A stretch of DNA of 64,000 nucleotides from Rhizobiaceae bacterium CPCC 101076 (GCA_003347645.1 QDFX01000014.1:49129-113128), one strand, 5' to 3'; shown: positions 1 through 9,600, counted from the first letter of the stretch. Notes: generated from the letters alone by a model not told the origin. A program made the numbers and translations.

Positions 1-2
1 AG

Positions 3-707
3 GCGACGGTGCCGGATAAGGGGCGCTACGTGGTCGATTTCGGCGCCGACGGCATGGGCTTCGCGATGAGCGGCAAGGCCATCGGCACGGTCTATCCGGA
101 CGGCGTCTGGCCGCTGAGCGCCGCGATCGACACGGCCGACAGCTCCGAAGTTCGCAAGATCCGGATCGCTCTGTCGCGCGGCCGCGTGCGGCGCGATACC
201 GTGACGCCGCCGCTGCCCTATCGTCCGGACCGGGTCCCGGTGACGCAGGAGCATAAGAAGGGCGTGATCGATCCGATCAGCGCGCTTCTGATGCCGGTCG
301 CAAAGAAGTCGGACACGCTGGAGCCGAGCGTCTGCGACCGCACTTTGCCGATCTTCGAGGGTACGGAACGGTTCGACATCAAGATGTCCTATCTCCGCAT
401 CGAGAACGTGAAGACGATCAAGGGTTATGAAGGTCCGGTCGTCGTCTGCCGCGCGACGTACAAGGCGATCGCCGGCCACCGGGCGAACGGCAAGCCAAAC
501 TATATGGAGCAGAACAAGACCATCGAAGCCTGGCTCGCGCCGATCCAGGGTACCCAGATGGTCGCTCCCTGGAAGATCTCGCTCGTCACCGGCATGGGCA
601 CGATGCTGATCGAGGCGAGCGAATTCACCGCGACTCAGAATCCGACCAAACACGCTGATGCCGGCGAGGCCGTCGCCGCTCCGTCCGATAACGGGACGCC
701 GCGTTAA
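3..707 (+). CDS. DUF3108 domain-containing protein, 5' end outside the window
   Basis: The frame is open from the left edge to a TAA at 705-707, giving at least 234 residues. Its pattern (a beta-rich protein, late motif AWLAPIQGTQMVAPWKIS) recalls the DUF3108 family of exported proteins of unknown function. A GTG at position 9 could be read as a start, but the frame is open upstream of it and the family normally begins with a signal peptide, which is not visible, so I treat the gene as truncated by the window edge. The same order, DUF3108 then helicase, S4 protein and ferredoxin, is common in Hyphomicrobiales. Function unknown. Confidence 0.7.
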   Translation, partial: ATVPDKGRYVVDFGADGMGFAMSGKAIGTVYPDGVWPLSAAIDTADSSEVRKIRIALSRGRVRRDTVTPPLPYRPDRVPVTQEHKKGVIDPISALLMPVAKKSDTLEPSVCDRTLPIFEGTERFDIKMSYLRIENVKTIKGYEGPVVVCRATYKAIAGHRANGKPNYMEQNKTIEAWLAPIQGTQMVAPWKISLVTGMGTMLIEASEFTATQNPTKHADAGEAVAAPSDNGTPR

Positions 708-712
708 CCATC

Positions 713-735
713 CCTGTGTGACTTATCCACACAGG
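713..735. terminator. Hairpin after the DUF3108 gene, no U-tract
   Basis: Arms CCTGTGTG and CACACAGG (8 bp) enclose a 7-nt loop, 5 nt after the stop codon. There is no T-run, so it is at best a weak or Rho-assisted terminator. The loop and right arm contain TTATCCACA (723-731), a perfect match to the DnaA-box consensus, probably by chance. Confidence 0.35.
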
Positions 736-886
736 CGGTTTCGGAGGCGCCCAGATGTTGTCCTTATCGCGCATGCTGATCAACATATGGGGCATCCAAA
801 CCGGGAACATCGTCGCGTCTCCGATTCGGCCGGTCTTTGTTCCCTATTAGGCCGAGTGTTAACGTGCGGGCCGAGTAGAACAGACC

Positions 887-906
887 GTGACTCAGGCGCG
901 AGTCAC
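887..906. repeat. Inverted repeat upstream of the helicase gene
   Basis: GTGACTC and GAGTCAC flank a 6-nt spacer in the 295-bp gap between the DUF3108 gene and the helicase gene, about 100 bp before the helicase start. It could be an operator or an mRNA leader hairpin. Nothing else in the gap looks like a gene. Confidence 0.35.
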
Positions 907-1002
907 CGATTCGGGCTGGATTCGTTCCGCCAACGTTCCCAGATTCAGCCCATTAAGGAAAACAGCGGGCCTGCTCGCTAACCGAAGGCCTTCCGCCACC
1001 CA

Positions 1003-4000
1003 ATGGACAGATTGAAGACCTTATCGCCGGCCGAACGCGGCCGGGGCGTCACTGCCGTTCTGGGGCCGACCAATACCGGCAAGACCCATCTCGCCATCGA
1101 ACGCATGGTGGCGCAGGGCTCGGGGTTGATCGGCCTGCCGCTGCGGCTGCTCGCGCGCGAGGTCTATCAGCGTATCGTCGACAAGGTCGGTGTCGACAAG
1201 GTCGCGCTCATCACCGGCGAGGAGAAGATAAAGCCGTCCAGTCCCCGCTATTGGGTCTCGACCATCGAGGCCATGCCGCAGGATCTGGAGGTCGACTTCG
1301 TCGCTATCGACGAAATCCAGATCGCGTCGGATCTCGATCGCGGGCATGTCTTCACCGACCGGCTGCTGAACCGCCGCGGCCGTCATGAGACCATGCTGCT
1401 TGGCGCCGCCACCATGCGAGGGCTGATCGAGAAGCTTTTGCCTGGTGCGAGCATTCTCGGCCGTCCCCGCCTGTCGCAGCTGACCTTCGCCGGCGAGAAG
1501 AAGATCACCCGCCTGCCTCGCCGCTCGGCGATCGTCGCCTTCTCGGCGGAAGAGGTCTACGCCATCGCCGAACTGATCCGCCGCCAGCGCGGCGGCGCGG
1601 CGGTCGTGCTCGGTTCGCTCAGCCCGCGCACTCGCAACGCCCAGGTCGAGCTCTACCAGAGCGGCGACGTCGAATATCTGGTCGCCACCGACGCGATCGG
1701 CATGGGCCTCAATCTCGACGTCGATCACATCGCCTTCGCCGGCGATCGTAAGTTCGACGGCTTCCAGTTCCGCCGCCTGAACCCCGCGGAATTCGGCCAG
1801 ATCGCCGGCCGCGCGGGACGTCATCTGTCGAACGGTACGTTCGGAACGACGGGTCGTTGCGAACCGTTCGAGACCGAACTCGTGGAAAGGCTCGAGACCC
1901 ATAATTTCGATCCCGTGCGTTTGCTTCAGTGGCGAAGCCGTGATCTCGATTTCTCCTCGCCCGCCGCCTTACTGGCCAGTCTCGCGGTGGCGCCGACCGA
2001 ACCCGGCCTGACGCGGGCTCCGACGGGCGAGGACATCGAGGCGCTGGAGCACGCGGTTCGAGACCACGAGACCCGGGATTTCGCCAAGGGCGCCAAGGCG
2101 GTCGAGCTGCTCTGGGATGTCTGCCAGGTGCCGGACTATCGGAAAGTTGCTCCGGCCGCGCATGGCGAACTTGTCACGACCCTCTATGGATTTCTGATGC
2201 GGGAGGGTAAAATCCCAGCCGACTGGTTCGCCCGGCAGGTCGATCAGGGGGACCGGACCGATGGCGATATCGACACATTATCGGCGCGGATCGCGCATAT
2301 CCGTACCTGGACATTTGTCGCCAATCGACCGGACTGGCTTGCAGACCCGGCACATTGGCAGGCATTAACACGCGCGGTTGAAGACAAATTGTCGGACGCT
2401 CTACACGAGCGGCTGACGCAACGCTTCGTCGATCGCCGTTCGAGCGTGTTGATGCGGCGGCTGAGGGACAAGGACATGCTGGAAGCGCAGGTGACGGAAA
2501 GCGGGGACGTGCTGGTCGAAGGACAGCATGTCGGACATCTTTCCGCGTTCCGGTTCACGGCGGATCAAAGCGCCGAGGGTGAAGACGGCCGCGCGCTGCG
2601 CGCCGCGGCCCAGAAAGCGCTCGGCGGCGAGTATGCGAGGCGGGCCGACCGGCTGGCCTCCGCTCCCGACAGCGAACTCGTTCTCTCTTCGGACGGCACC
2701 CTGCGCTGGCTCGGTGAGCCCGTCGGAAAGTTGGCGTCGGGCGACAAGACGCTCGCTCCGCGCGCCCGGCTTCTCGCCGACGACGTGCTGTCGGCGCCGG
2801 ACCGCGAGAAGGCGGAAGCGCGGCTCCAGCTCTGGCTGACGACCAACATCCAGAAGCTGCTGGGACCGCTGCTCGCGCTTGAATCGGCCGAGAACCTGAC
2901 AGGCATCGGGCGCGGCCTGGCGTTCCAGATCGTCGAGGCGCTCGGCGTCCTCGATCGTGCCAAGGTTTCCGACGAAGTGAAGGGGCTCGATCAGGACGCC
3001 CGGGCGAGCCTGCGCGCCCTCGGGGTGCGGTTTGGCGCCTATCACCTCTATCTTCCGGCGCTGCTGAAGCCGGCTCCGCGCGCTTTGGCGGCGCAGCTCT
3101 GGTCGCTGCATCACAGCCGCGACAATGCCGCCGCTGCCGAGGTTGCAGGCCTGGCGTCGAGCGGACGCACGAGTTTCAAGACCGATCCGAACGGACCCAA
3201 GGACCTGTTCCGGGCTCTCGGTTACCGCCTCTGCAACGACCGGGCGATCCGCGTCGATATCCTCGAGCGTCTCGCGGACCTCATTCGTCCCGCCATCGCC
3301 TATCGGCCCGGCATCACGCCCGGCGATGCTCCGGCGGGAGCGGCCGAGGGGAACGGCTTCACGGTGACGGTCGCGATGACCTCGCTTGCGGGCTGCGCTG
3401 GCGAGGATTTCGCGGCGATCCTGCGTTCGCTGGGTTACCGGGTCGAACGCCGTCCGGCACCGACGGTTACTGCGGCACCGGTTGCGACCGAGGCTGCGCC
3501 GAGTGCTGATGCTGCCGAAGCAGTCTCCGATGCTCCGGCGCCTGATCAGGTCGATGCTGAAGCAAGCAGCGAGATTTTGGCTGATGCCGCCGTCTCCGAG
3601 CCGGCTCCGGCCGAGTCCGAGGCTCCGGTGGCGGCGGTCGAGCCTGAGGCGCCCGTGGCTACCGAGACGGTCGACCCGGGGCTGGAAGCCAGCAGCGAGG
3701 TTCTGGCCGACGCGATCCTGGGCATTCCGGATATCGACGTCGCTTCGTCCGACGCTGCCGCTACGGCTGCCGCCGAGCCGGTCATGATCGAGATCTGGCG
3801 CCCGGGCCGGTTCGAGGGCAATCGCCGTCCGGCTCCGAACAACCGCGATCGCCGTCCCGGCCAGGGCGCGCCGGGTGAGGGCGGCGAAGGCCGTCCCGAG
3901 CGTTCCGGCAAGCCGCGCCACCAGCGCGGTGGCGACAAGCGTGAAGGCCAGAACCGCGGCGACCGTCGCGAAGGCCAGAACGGGGAGGGCCGCGAGCGCC

Positions 4001-4164
4001 ATGGCAAGCCGCCGCGCCGCGACGATCGCCAGGGCGGCCGCCCCGATCAGCAACAGCAGCAGCGTCGTCCGGAACGCCGCGAGCGGCCGATCGATCCGAG
4101 CTCGCCATTCGCGGCTCTGGCCGATCTCAAGGCCAAGCTCGAAAGCGACAAGACCCGGACCTGA
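1003..4164 (+). CDS. SUV3-like helicase-related protein
   Basis: 1053 residues. The first about 350 residues form an SF2 RNA/DNA helicase core: a Walker A loop GPTNTGKTH at 21-29, a DEIQ Walker B box at 103-106 and a late QIAGRAGR motif VI, as in mitochondrial SUV3 and its alphaproteobacterial relatives. A helical middle region follows. Residues about 810-925 are Ala/Glu/Pro-rich and about 930-1040 are very basic (Arg, Gly, Gln, Asn), with a run of five glutamines; both look disordered, and the basic tail would suit RNA binding. The S4-domain gene starts 11 nt after the stop, suggesting co-expression in RNA metabolism. Family assignment is secure; the substrate is not known. Confidence 0.85.
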   Translation: MDRLKTLSPAERGRGVTAVLGPTNTGKTHLAIERMVAQGSGLIGLPLRLLAREVYQRIVDKVGVDKVALITGEEKIKPSSPRYWVSTIEAMPQDLEVDFVAIDEIQIASDLDRGHVFTDRLLNRRGRHETMLLGAATMRGLIEKLLPGASILGRPRLSQLTFAGEKKITRLPRRSAIVAFSAEEVYAIAELIRRQRGGAAVVLGSLSPRTRNAQVELYQSGDVEYLVATDAIGMGLNLDVDHIAFAGDRKFDGFQFRRLNPAEFGQIAGRAGRHLSNGTFGTTGRCEPFETELVERLETHNFDPVRLLQWRSRDLDFSSPAALLASLAVAPTEPGLTRAPTGEDIEALEHAVRDHETRDFAKGAKAVELLWDVCQVPDYRKVAPAAHGELVTTLYGFLMREGKIPADWFARQVDQGDRTDGDIDTLSARIAHIRTWTFVANRPDWLADPAHWQALTRAVEDKLSDALHERLTQRFVDRRSSVLMRRLRDKDMLEAQVTESGDVLVEGQHVGHLSAFRFTADQSAEGEDGRALRAAAQKALGGEYARRADRLASAPDSELVLSSDGTLRWLGEPVGKLASGDKTLAPRARLLADDVLSAPDREKAEARLQLWLTTNIQKLLGPLLALESAENLTGIGRGLAFQIVEALGVLDRAKVSDEVKGLDQDARASLRALGVRFGAYHLYLPALLKPAPRALAAQLWSLHHSRDNAAAAEVAGLASSGRTSFKTDPNGPKDLFRALGYRLCNDRAIRVDILERLADLIRPAIAYRPGITPGDAPAGAAEGNGFTVTVAMTSLAGCAGEDFAAILRSLGYRVERRPAPTVTAAPVATEAAPSADAAEAVSDAPAPDQVDAEASSEILADAAVSEPAPAESEAPVAAVEPEAPVATETVDPGLEASSEVLADAILGIPDIDVASSDAAATAAAEPVMIEIWRPGRFEGNRRPAPNNRDRRPGQGAPGEGGEGRPERSGKPRHQRGGDKREGQNRGDRREGQNGEGRERHGKPPRRDDRQGGRPDQQQQQRRPERRERPIDPSSPFAALADLKAKLESDKTRT

Positions 4165-4174
4165 GTTCGGCAAT

Positions 4175-4552
4175 TTGAGCACGGACCGTCAGCGCATCGA
4201 CAAATGGCTCTGGCACGCCCGGGTCGTGAAGACCCGGACGCTCGCCCAGGAACTGGCGGTTTCGGGTCACGTTCGACTGAACGGCATCAGAATTGATGCG
4301 GCAAGCCGACCGGTGAAGGTCGGCGACACATTGACCATTGCCCTGGAGAACCGCGTCCGGGTGCTTGAGGTGAAAGGGTTCGCCGAGCGGCGCGGCAGCG
4401 CGACCGTCGCAAGCGCTCTCTTCGACGATCACAGTCCGCCACCGCCGGAACGGCCCGGGCCCGTGGCGGTTGGTCCTCAGCGTGACCCCGGTACGGGTCG
4501 GCCGACCAAGCGCGACAGACGAATGTTAGATCGATTCGAAAAAGAGGATTGA
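4175..4552 (+). CDS. RNA-binding S4 domain protein (HslR-like)
   Basis: 125 residues from a TTG start 11 nt after the helicase stop. The frame is also open upstream inside the helicase gene, but family alignment (RQRIDKWLWHARVVKTRT) places the start here. Residues about 4-65 are an S4 RNA-binding fold like heat-shock protein 15, which binds 50S subunits carrying stalled nascent chains. The C-terminal half is Pro/Arg-rich and probably disordered. Position next to a helicase fits a role in RNA or ribosome handling. No enzyme domain is present. Confidence 0.85.
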   Translation: MSTDRQRIDKWLWHARVVKTRTLAQELAVSGHVRLNGIRIDAASRPVKVGDTLTIALENRVRVLEVKGFAERRGSATVASALFDDHSPPPPERPGPVAVGPQRDPGTGRPTKRDRRMLDRFEKED

Positions 4553-4556
4553 TCTT

Positions 4557-4589
4557 GAGGCTGGTCTGTATTTACCAGCACACAGCCTC
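4557..4589. promoter_or_regulatory. Nested hairpin in the fdxA leader
   Basis: GAGG pairs with CCTC at the outside, and CTGGT (4561-4565) pairs with ACCAG (4574-4578) inside, directly after the S4 stop codon. It may end the upstream transcript or shape the fdxA leader. No poly-T tract follows. Confidence 0.35.
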
Positions 4590-4656
4590 GAAGCTTGCGT
4601 GCAAAGCATGCGTCGACTAGGCAGACACGCAAAGACCAAGGATGGACGTGTAGACG

Positions 4657-4992
4657 ATGCCCTATGTGGTGACCGAGAACTGCATCAAGTGCAAATACAT
4701 GGATTGCGTCGAGGTCTGTCCCGTCGACTGCTTCTATGAGGGCGAGAACATGCTCGTCATCCATCCTGACGAGTGCATCGACTGCGGCGTCTGCGAGCCG
4801 GAATGCCCGGCCGAGGCCATCAAGCCCGATACCGAAACAGGCCTCGAATCCTGGCTCGAACTGAACGCCAACTTCGCCAAGAGCTGGCCGAACGTCACCA
4901 CGAAACGCGACGCGCTGCCGGACGCCAAGGAATGGGACGGCAAGCCGGGCAAGCTCGAACTGCTGTCGCCCGAGCCCGGCGAAGGCGACTAG
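4657..4992 (+). CDS. fdxA: 7Fe-8S ferredoxin FdxA
   Basis: 111 residues, the usual length for this bacterial ferredoxin. Cysteines at 9, 17 and 21 suit a 3Fe-4S cluster and those at 40, 43, 46 and 50 suit a 4Fe-4S cluster; the C-terminal extension with an EWDGKPGK motif is typical of the alphaproteobacterial FdxA group. It is a soluble one-electron carrier whose partner is not shown by the context. It stands alone, with about 100 bp of leader upstream and a 511-bp gap downstream. Confidence 0.95.
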   Translation: MPYVVTENCIKCKYMDCVEVCPVDCFYEGENMLVIHPDECIDCGVCEPECPAEAIKPDTETGLESWLELNANFAKSWPNVTTKRDALPDAKEWDGKPGKLELLSPEPGEGD

Positions 4993-5258
4993 CCGGTTAT
5001 CCGCGACGCGTTTTACTGGTTCTCGTTCCCGGACATCATATCCAGAGCCGCGGTATTGCTCAGGGGCGGGCGTCGGAAGGACCGGCCATAGACTTAATGT
5101 CTAGGCCTTCACTTTGATGGTCGCCAACCCCATATCTTCTTCGCGGACGATCAAGTTCAGCGTCCCGGGCCCGGTTAAGCCTAAACGGCACGAACCCTTC
5201 GAATGTCAGCTGATGTATTCGCGATACAGGCAACGCGGATTTGCGGAAAAGACATTTT

Positions 5259-5330
5259 TATGATAGGGTCTCTGGATGCTTGAGGTGCCCGTCACGGGCC
5301 GGCTCCGTTTCCTAGACGGGGCATTTTTTT
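5259..5330 (+). ncRNA. Candidate small RNA ending in an intrinsic terminator
   Basis: In the 511-bp gap between fdxA and carD, a TATGAT box at 5259-5264 is followed by about 60 nt and then a hairpin with seven Ts. The terminator is much too far (about 330 bp) from the fdxA stop to be an obvious fdxA terminator, and 170 bp before carD. It may instead end a short transcript or a carD leader. No known RNA family was recognised and the -35 box is poor. Confidence 0.25.
5286..5330 (+). terminator. Intrinsic terminator between fdxA and carD
   Basis: TGCCCGTC (5286-5293) can pair with GACGGGGCA (5315-5323) with one bulge, followed at once by seven Ts. A competing hairpin GCCCGTCACGGGC lies inside the left arm, so alternative pairings are possible, as in attenuators. 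Confidence 0.5.
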
Positions 5331-5503
5331 CGACCAAAGCTTGAGGTTCGCAGCTGTGGCCGACTGCTCATTGCGTTGAGCGGTAATCATCAGTTCGTCT
5401 CTGGACGGATATGCGAACGGAAATTTGCCGGTGCGACCGCGGGGGGCGGACCGGCCAAGACGAGCGGCCTCGGAGCCGCAAGTGACACGGAGCGCGCGCC
5501 ATT

Positions 5504-6106
5504 ATGACCACTGCCGCCAAGAAGCCCACGCCGACCAGCAACCGCCACGGCTTCAAGACCAACGAGCACATCGTGTATCCGGCGCATGGCGTCGGCCAGA
5601 TCGTTGCGATCGAGGAGCAGGAAGTTGCCGGCTTCAAGCTGGAACTGTTTGTCATCACCTTCGCCAAGGACAAGATGACCCTGCGCGTTCCGGTTTCGAA
5701 AATCGCGAGCGTCGGCATGCGCAAGCTGGCCGACGAACAGGTTATGGCCAAGGCGCTCGAGACCCTGAAGGGTCGCGCCCGCGTCAAGCGCACGATGTGG
5801 TCGCGCCGCGCCCAGGAATACGAAGCCAAGATCAATTCGGGCGATCTGATCGCGATCGCCGAAGTGGTCCGGGACCTGCACCGCGCCGATACCCAGCCGG
5901 AGCAGTCCTACAGCGAGCGCCAGCTTTATGAAGCCGCGCTCGACCGTATGGCGCGCGAACTTGCGGCCGTCGAGAAGCTGACGGATTCCGAATCGGTCAA
6001 AAAGATCGAGGAAATGCTCGCGAAGGGCCCGAAACGCGCTGTCCGCGGCGAGGAAGCCGAGACGGACGCCGACGAGACCGACGGCGACGAGGCGGAAGCC
6101 GCCTGA
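5504..6106 (+). CDS. carD: CarD/CdnL-type RNA polymerase-binding regulator
   Basis: 200 residues. The N-terminal about 65 residues (start of the core: EHIVYPAHGVGQI) form the Tudor-like RNAP-interaction domain that binds the beta subunit; the helical remainder should contact upstream promoter DNA and stabilise open complexes, notably at rRNA promoters. The tail (about 185-200) is Glu/Asp/Ala-rich. In alphaproteobacteria such as Caulobacter the orthologue CdnL supports growth and rRNA transcription. The gene is monocistronic, bounded downstream by a strong terminator. Confidence 0.93.
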   Translation: MTTAAKKPTPTSNRHGFKTNEHIVYPAHGVGQIVAIEEQEVAGFKLELFVITFAKDKMTLRVPVSKIASVGMRKLADEQVMAKALETLKGRARVKRTMWSRRAQEYEAKINSGDLIAIAEVVRDLHRADTQPEQSYSERQLYEAALDRMARELAAVEKLTDSESVKKIEEMLAKGPKRAVRGEEAETDADETDGDEAEAA

Positions 6107-6132
6107 TTTCCTTCAGGTTCTGGATTTACGAA

Positions 6133-6162
6133 GGCCCGGCGAAAGCCGGGCCTTTTGTTTTT
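6133..6162 (+). terminator. Strong intrinsic terminator of carD
   Basis: A perfect 8-bp stem GGCCCGGC/GCCGGGCC with a GAAA tetraloop is followed by TTTTGTTTTT. It ends 16 nt before the next gene's ATG and decides that gene's start, since the longer reading frame upstream would run into the terminator. Confidence 0.92.
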
Positions 6163-6178
6163 GGCGACAGGAAAGCTG

Positions 6179-6985
6179 ATGTTCGACGAGTATCTCGGTC
6201 GTTGGAAGCTCACGCCCGACGGCCCGCCGATCGAGACGCACAGCAGCCAGCTACTTCCGGTCCGCTATCGCGGTGAACCCGCGATGCTGAAGGTCTCGCA
6301 CGCCGTCGAAGAAAAGCTCGGCCATCTCCTCATGAACTGGTGGGACGGTCGCGGCGCCGCTCGTGTCTTCGCTCATGACGATGATGCGATCCTTCTGGAG
6401 CGCGCGGAAGGGAAGCGGCGTCTCACCGAATATGCGCGGGACGGCCGTGATGACGAGGCGACCAGGATACTCTGCGACGCGATCGCCGAACTGCATACGC
6501 CACGTGGCAAACCGCTTCCGGACCTCGTCCCGCTCACTGAATGGTTTCGCAGCCTCTGGCCGGCGGCCGAAGTACATGGCGGCCTCCTTGCGCTTTCGGC
6601 CCGCACAGCGCGAGACCTTCTCTCCAATCAGAAGGAGATCGGCGTCCTGCATGGGGACGTGCACCACGACAACGTCCTCGATTTCGGCGCGCGCGGCTGG
6701 CTTGCGATCGATCCCAAGCGCATCCTGGGCGACCGGGCGTTCGACTACGCAAACCTGTTCTGCAATCCGGAGGACGCGCCCTCGGTGCCGAAGGAGAAGG
6801 ACCGGTTCCTGCGGCGTGTCGAGATCGTATCGGACATGGCCGGCATCGAGCGCACGCGCCTGCTTCGGTGGATACTTGCCTGGACCGGACTTTCGGCGGC
6901 CTGGTGGTTCGAGGACGACATGCCCGCCGAGATCGACATGGCGGTCGGACAGATGGCCGCGAGCGAACTCGGCTACGACGCCTAG
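6179..6985 (+). CDS. Aminoglycoside/hydroxyurea phosphotransferase-like kinase
   Basis: 268 residues from the ATG preceded by AGGAAAG; an earlier in-frame start lies within the carD terminator and was rejected. A protein-kinase-like fold of the APH(6)/hydroxyurea kinase family: catalytic loop HGDVHHDN near residues 158-165 and a metal-binding IDPKR motif about 15 residues later. Members phosphorylate streptomycin or other small hydroxylated molecules, but most chromosomal copies have unknown substrates, so I do not call resistance. Because the terminator sits 16 nt upstream, expression must come from read-through or from a promoter inside the end of carD. Confidence 0.8.
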   Translation: MFDEYLGRWKLTPDGPPIETHSSQLLPVRYRGEPAMLKVSHAVEEKLGHLLMNWWDGRGAARVFAHDDDAILLERAEGKRRLTEYARDGRDDEATRILCDAIAELHTPRGKPLPDLVPLTEWFRSLWPAAEVHGGLLALSARTARDLLSNQKEIGVLHGDVHHDNVLDFGARGWLAIDPKRILGDRAFDYANLFCNPEDAPSVPKEKDRFLRRVEIVSDMAGIERTRLLRWILAWTGLSAAWWFEDDMPAEIDMAVGQMAASELGYDA

Positions 6986-7112
6986 GGCGGGCTTGTCCGC
7001 CTGAATGCATCCCTACGTATAGGGCATCCATACCCACGCGTTAGGGCGCCCCCGCAACCTTTCAAGTCCTCGGACGTTTCTTGATTCGCTTACTGCGTTC
7101 CAGGAGGTTTCG

Positions 7113-7976
<864 letters not shown>

Positions 7977-7980
7977 ATTC

Positions 7981-8058
7981 GTCATCCTCCGGCTTGACCG
8001 GAGGATCCACCCCAAGTGGCACCGTCATATGGGTCCTCCGGTCGAGCCGGAGGACGAC
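7981..8058. repeat. Large inverted repeat, REP-like, between convergent genes
   Basis: The left arm at 7981-8008 and right arm at 8032-8058 are near-perfect reverse complements (about 27 nt), and each arm is itself a hairpin (CCTCCGG...CCGGAGG). The core CTCCGGCTTGACCGGAG looks like a dispersed palindromic element. Lying between the rpoH and protease stops, it probably works as a two-way transcription end. Confidence 0.65.
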
Positions 8059-8108
8059 GGCCATGAGCATCGTGCTGGCTCTCACCCGGTCGCCTGACGG
8101 CAACTCGA

Positions 8109-8133
8109 CCCTCTCCCGCTTCGCAGGAGAGGG
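8109..8133. repeat. Second REP-like hairpin
   Basis: CCCTCTCCCGC pairs with GCAGGAGAGGG around a TTC loop, with one mismatch. It is a different palindrome from the preceding one and lies just 6 bp before the stop of the protease gene on the other strand. Confidence 0.55.
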
Positions 8134-8139
8134 GGACCA

Positions 8140-9600
8140 TCACTCCACGATCAGCTTGTAACGCCCGCCAGGGACGATCTGCGCTTCGGGCGCCAGTTCG
8201 TTCAGCACCTGGAAACGCTCGATCTGGCGGTCCGCGGTTGCCATGCGCGCGGCGAGGCTTTGCATCGTGTCGCCGGCCTTCGCCTTGACGATGGCGAGCC
8301 GCTGCGGACGAACGGATGTGCCTTCGCTTGAGGTGAGGCGACGGAAGCTCTGGATCGAGGCACGGAACTGGGCGTCGATCTCCGGCGTCAGCTGGCGGGC
8401 GGCGTAGACGATGCGATAGACGTCCGAGCCGAAGCGTATGCCGGCGAGGCGGAAATTCCAGTCGCGGCCGCGGGCGACGGCCAGCGCAGCCGGGAAACCG
8501 TTCACCGTGACCTCCTCCACCCCGCTGACCTCGACACCCGTCATCAGGTCGGTCGCGAGATGTTGGCCGATGGGCTGGCCGCTCGGAACCTTGACGCTGT
8601 CGAAGCGAAGCGCGGTCTCGTTTTGTCCGATACCGACGATGGATTCCGACGCGTTCTCGAGATTGAAGCCCGGCGGGGCCTCGAAGACGAAGCCGATCAC
8701 CGGGTGGATGAAGCGATTGCCACGGACGAAACCTTGTGCCGGGTCGTCGCCATAGACCATGCCCTCGATCGCGGTCAGGAAACGGTCGCGGTCGCGTTCG
8801 GGCTTCGAGGTCGCCTGCGCGTCCTTGGCGGCGGTGGTCGCGCGTTCGACGCGCTCGGGCGTAGCCGGGTGGCTCGACATGAAGTCGACCTTCTCCCCTT
8901 CTCCACCGCCGAAACTCGCCGCGCGAAGAGCGGCATTCCTGCCCATGGCGGCAAGGAAGCGGGAAGCGCCGTACGGGTCGTAGCCGGCCTTGGCAAGCGT
9001 GCGCACACCGATGCGGTCGGCCTCCAGTTCCTGCTCGCGCGAGAACCGGGCGAGTTCGAGGCGGCTCTTCGCCAGCGAGGTCGCACCGGCCTCGGGATCG
9101 TTCAGCACGTCCGAGACGACACGGCTGACAAGCACGGCCTCGCGCTCCTTGTCGGCGCGGTCGAAGGCGTGACGGGCCGAGACATGGCCCATTTCGTGGG
9201 CGATGACGGCGGCGATCTCCGACGTGTCGCTGGCCAGAGCGAGGAGGCCCCGGGTGACGTAGAGGTCTCCCGTCGGCAGCGCGAAGGCGTTGATCGATGG
9301 CGAATTCAGCACCGTGATGCGGTAGGCGATGTCCGGCCGGTCGGACGCGGTGGAAACCTTCGCCGAGACCTCCGACAGCAGCAGATCGAGCGCGGGATCC
9401 TGATAGGCACCGCCATAGGCCGCGAGAATCCGGCTGTGCTCGCGACGGGTGGGCGTGTCGGCACCGACGACGCGGGGAGCGACCGTGGGAACGAGGCCGG
9501 CGCTCGTCGTGGAGGATTCGAGGCCCGCGCAAGCGGCCAGGCCGGCGAGGAGCACGGCCAGCACACCGAAACGCAATACGGACCCGACCCGCCGCACCAT
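8140..9600 (-). CDS. M48 family metalloprotease, lipoprotein, with LysM-like C-terminus
   Basis: 486 residues from the ATG at 9600, which shares its A with the stop of the upstream gene (TGATG); longer upstream starts overlap that gene and were rejected. A lipoprotein signal with lipobox LAAC puts the acylated cysteine at residue 24. The zinc motif HEMGH is at 135-139. The last 50 residues resemble a LysM repeat (KAKAGDTMQSLAARM), a peptidoglycan-binding module. It should be a periplasmic, membrane-anchored quality-control peptidase of the BepA/LoiP type. Co-transcribed with the SNase-like gene. Confidence 0.88.
   Translation of the reverse strand: MVRRVGSVLRFGVLAVLLAGLAACAGLESSTTSAGLVPTVAPRVVGADTPTRREHSRILAAYGGAYQDPALDLLLSEVSAKVSTASDRPDIAYRITVLNSPSINAFALPTGDLYVTRGLLALASDTSEIAAVIAHEMGHVSARHAFDRADKEREAVLVSRVVSDVLNDPEAGATSLAKSRLELARFSREQELEADRIGVRTLAKAGYDPYGASRFLAAMGRNAALRAASFGGGEGEKVDFMSSHPATPERVERATTAAKDAQATSKPERDRDRFLTAIEGMVYGDDPAQGFVRGNRFIHPVIGFVFEAPPGFNLENASESIVGIGQNETALRFDSVKVPSGQPIGQHLATDLMTGVEVSGVEEVTVNGFPAALAVARGRDWNFRLAGIRFGSDVYRIVYAARQLTPEIDAQFRASIQSFRRLTSSEGTSVRPQRLAIVKAKAGDTMQSLAARMATADRQIERFQVLNELAPEAQIVPGGRYKLIVE

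Noticed and set aside
723..731. DnaA-box match TTATCCACA as a replication origin
   Set aside because: A single box inside a hairpin, no cluster of boxes, no AT-rich unwinding region and no dnaA/dnaN/parAB-type neighbours.
2401..4182. 593-residue open frame on the minus strand over the helicase gene
   Set aside because: Antisense of a clear helicase gene; Arg/Leu-rich low-complexity product, no family pattern, no ribosome site. Typical of GC-rich DNA.
6179..6985. Streptomycin-resistance gene call for the kinase
   Set aside because: Only family-level motifs are visible; many chromosomal relatives have other or unknown substrates.
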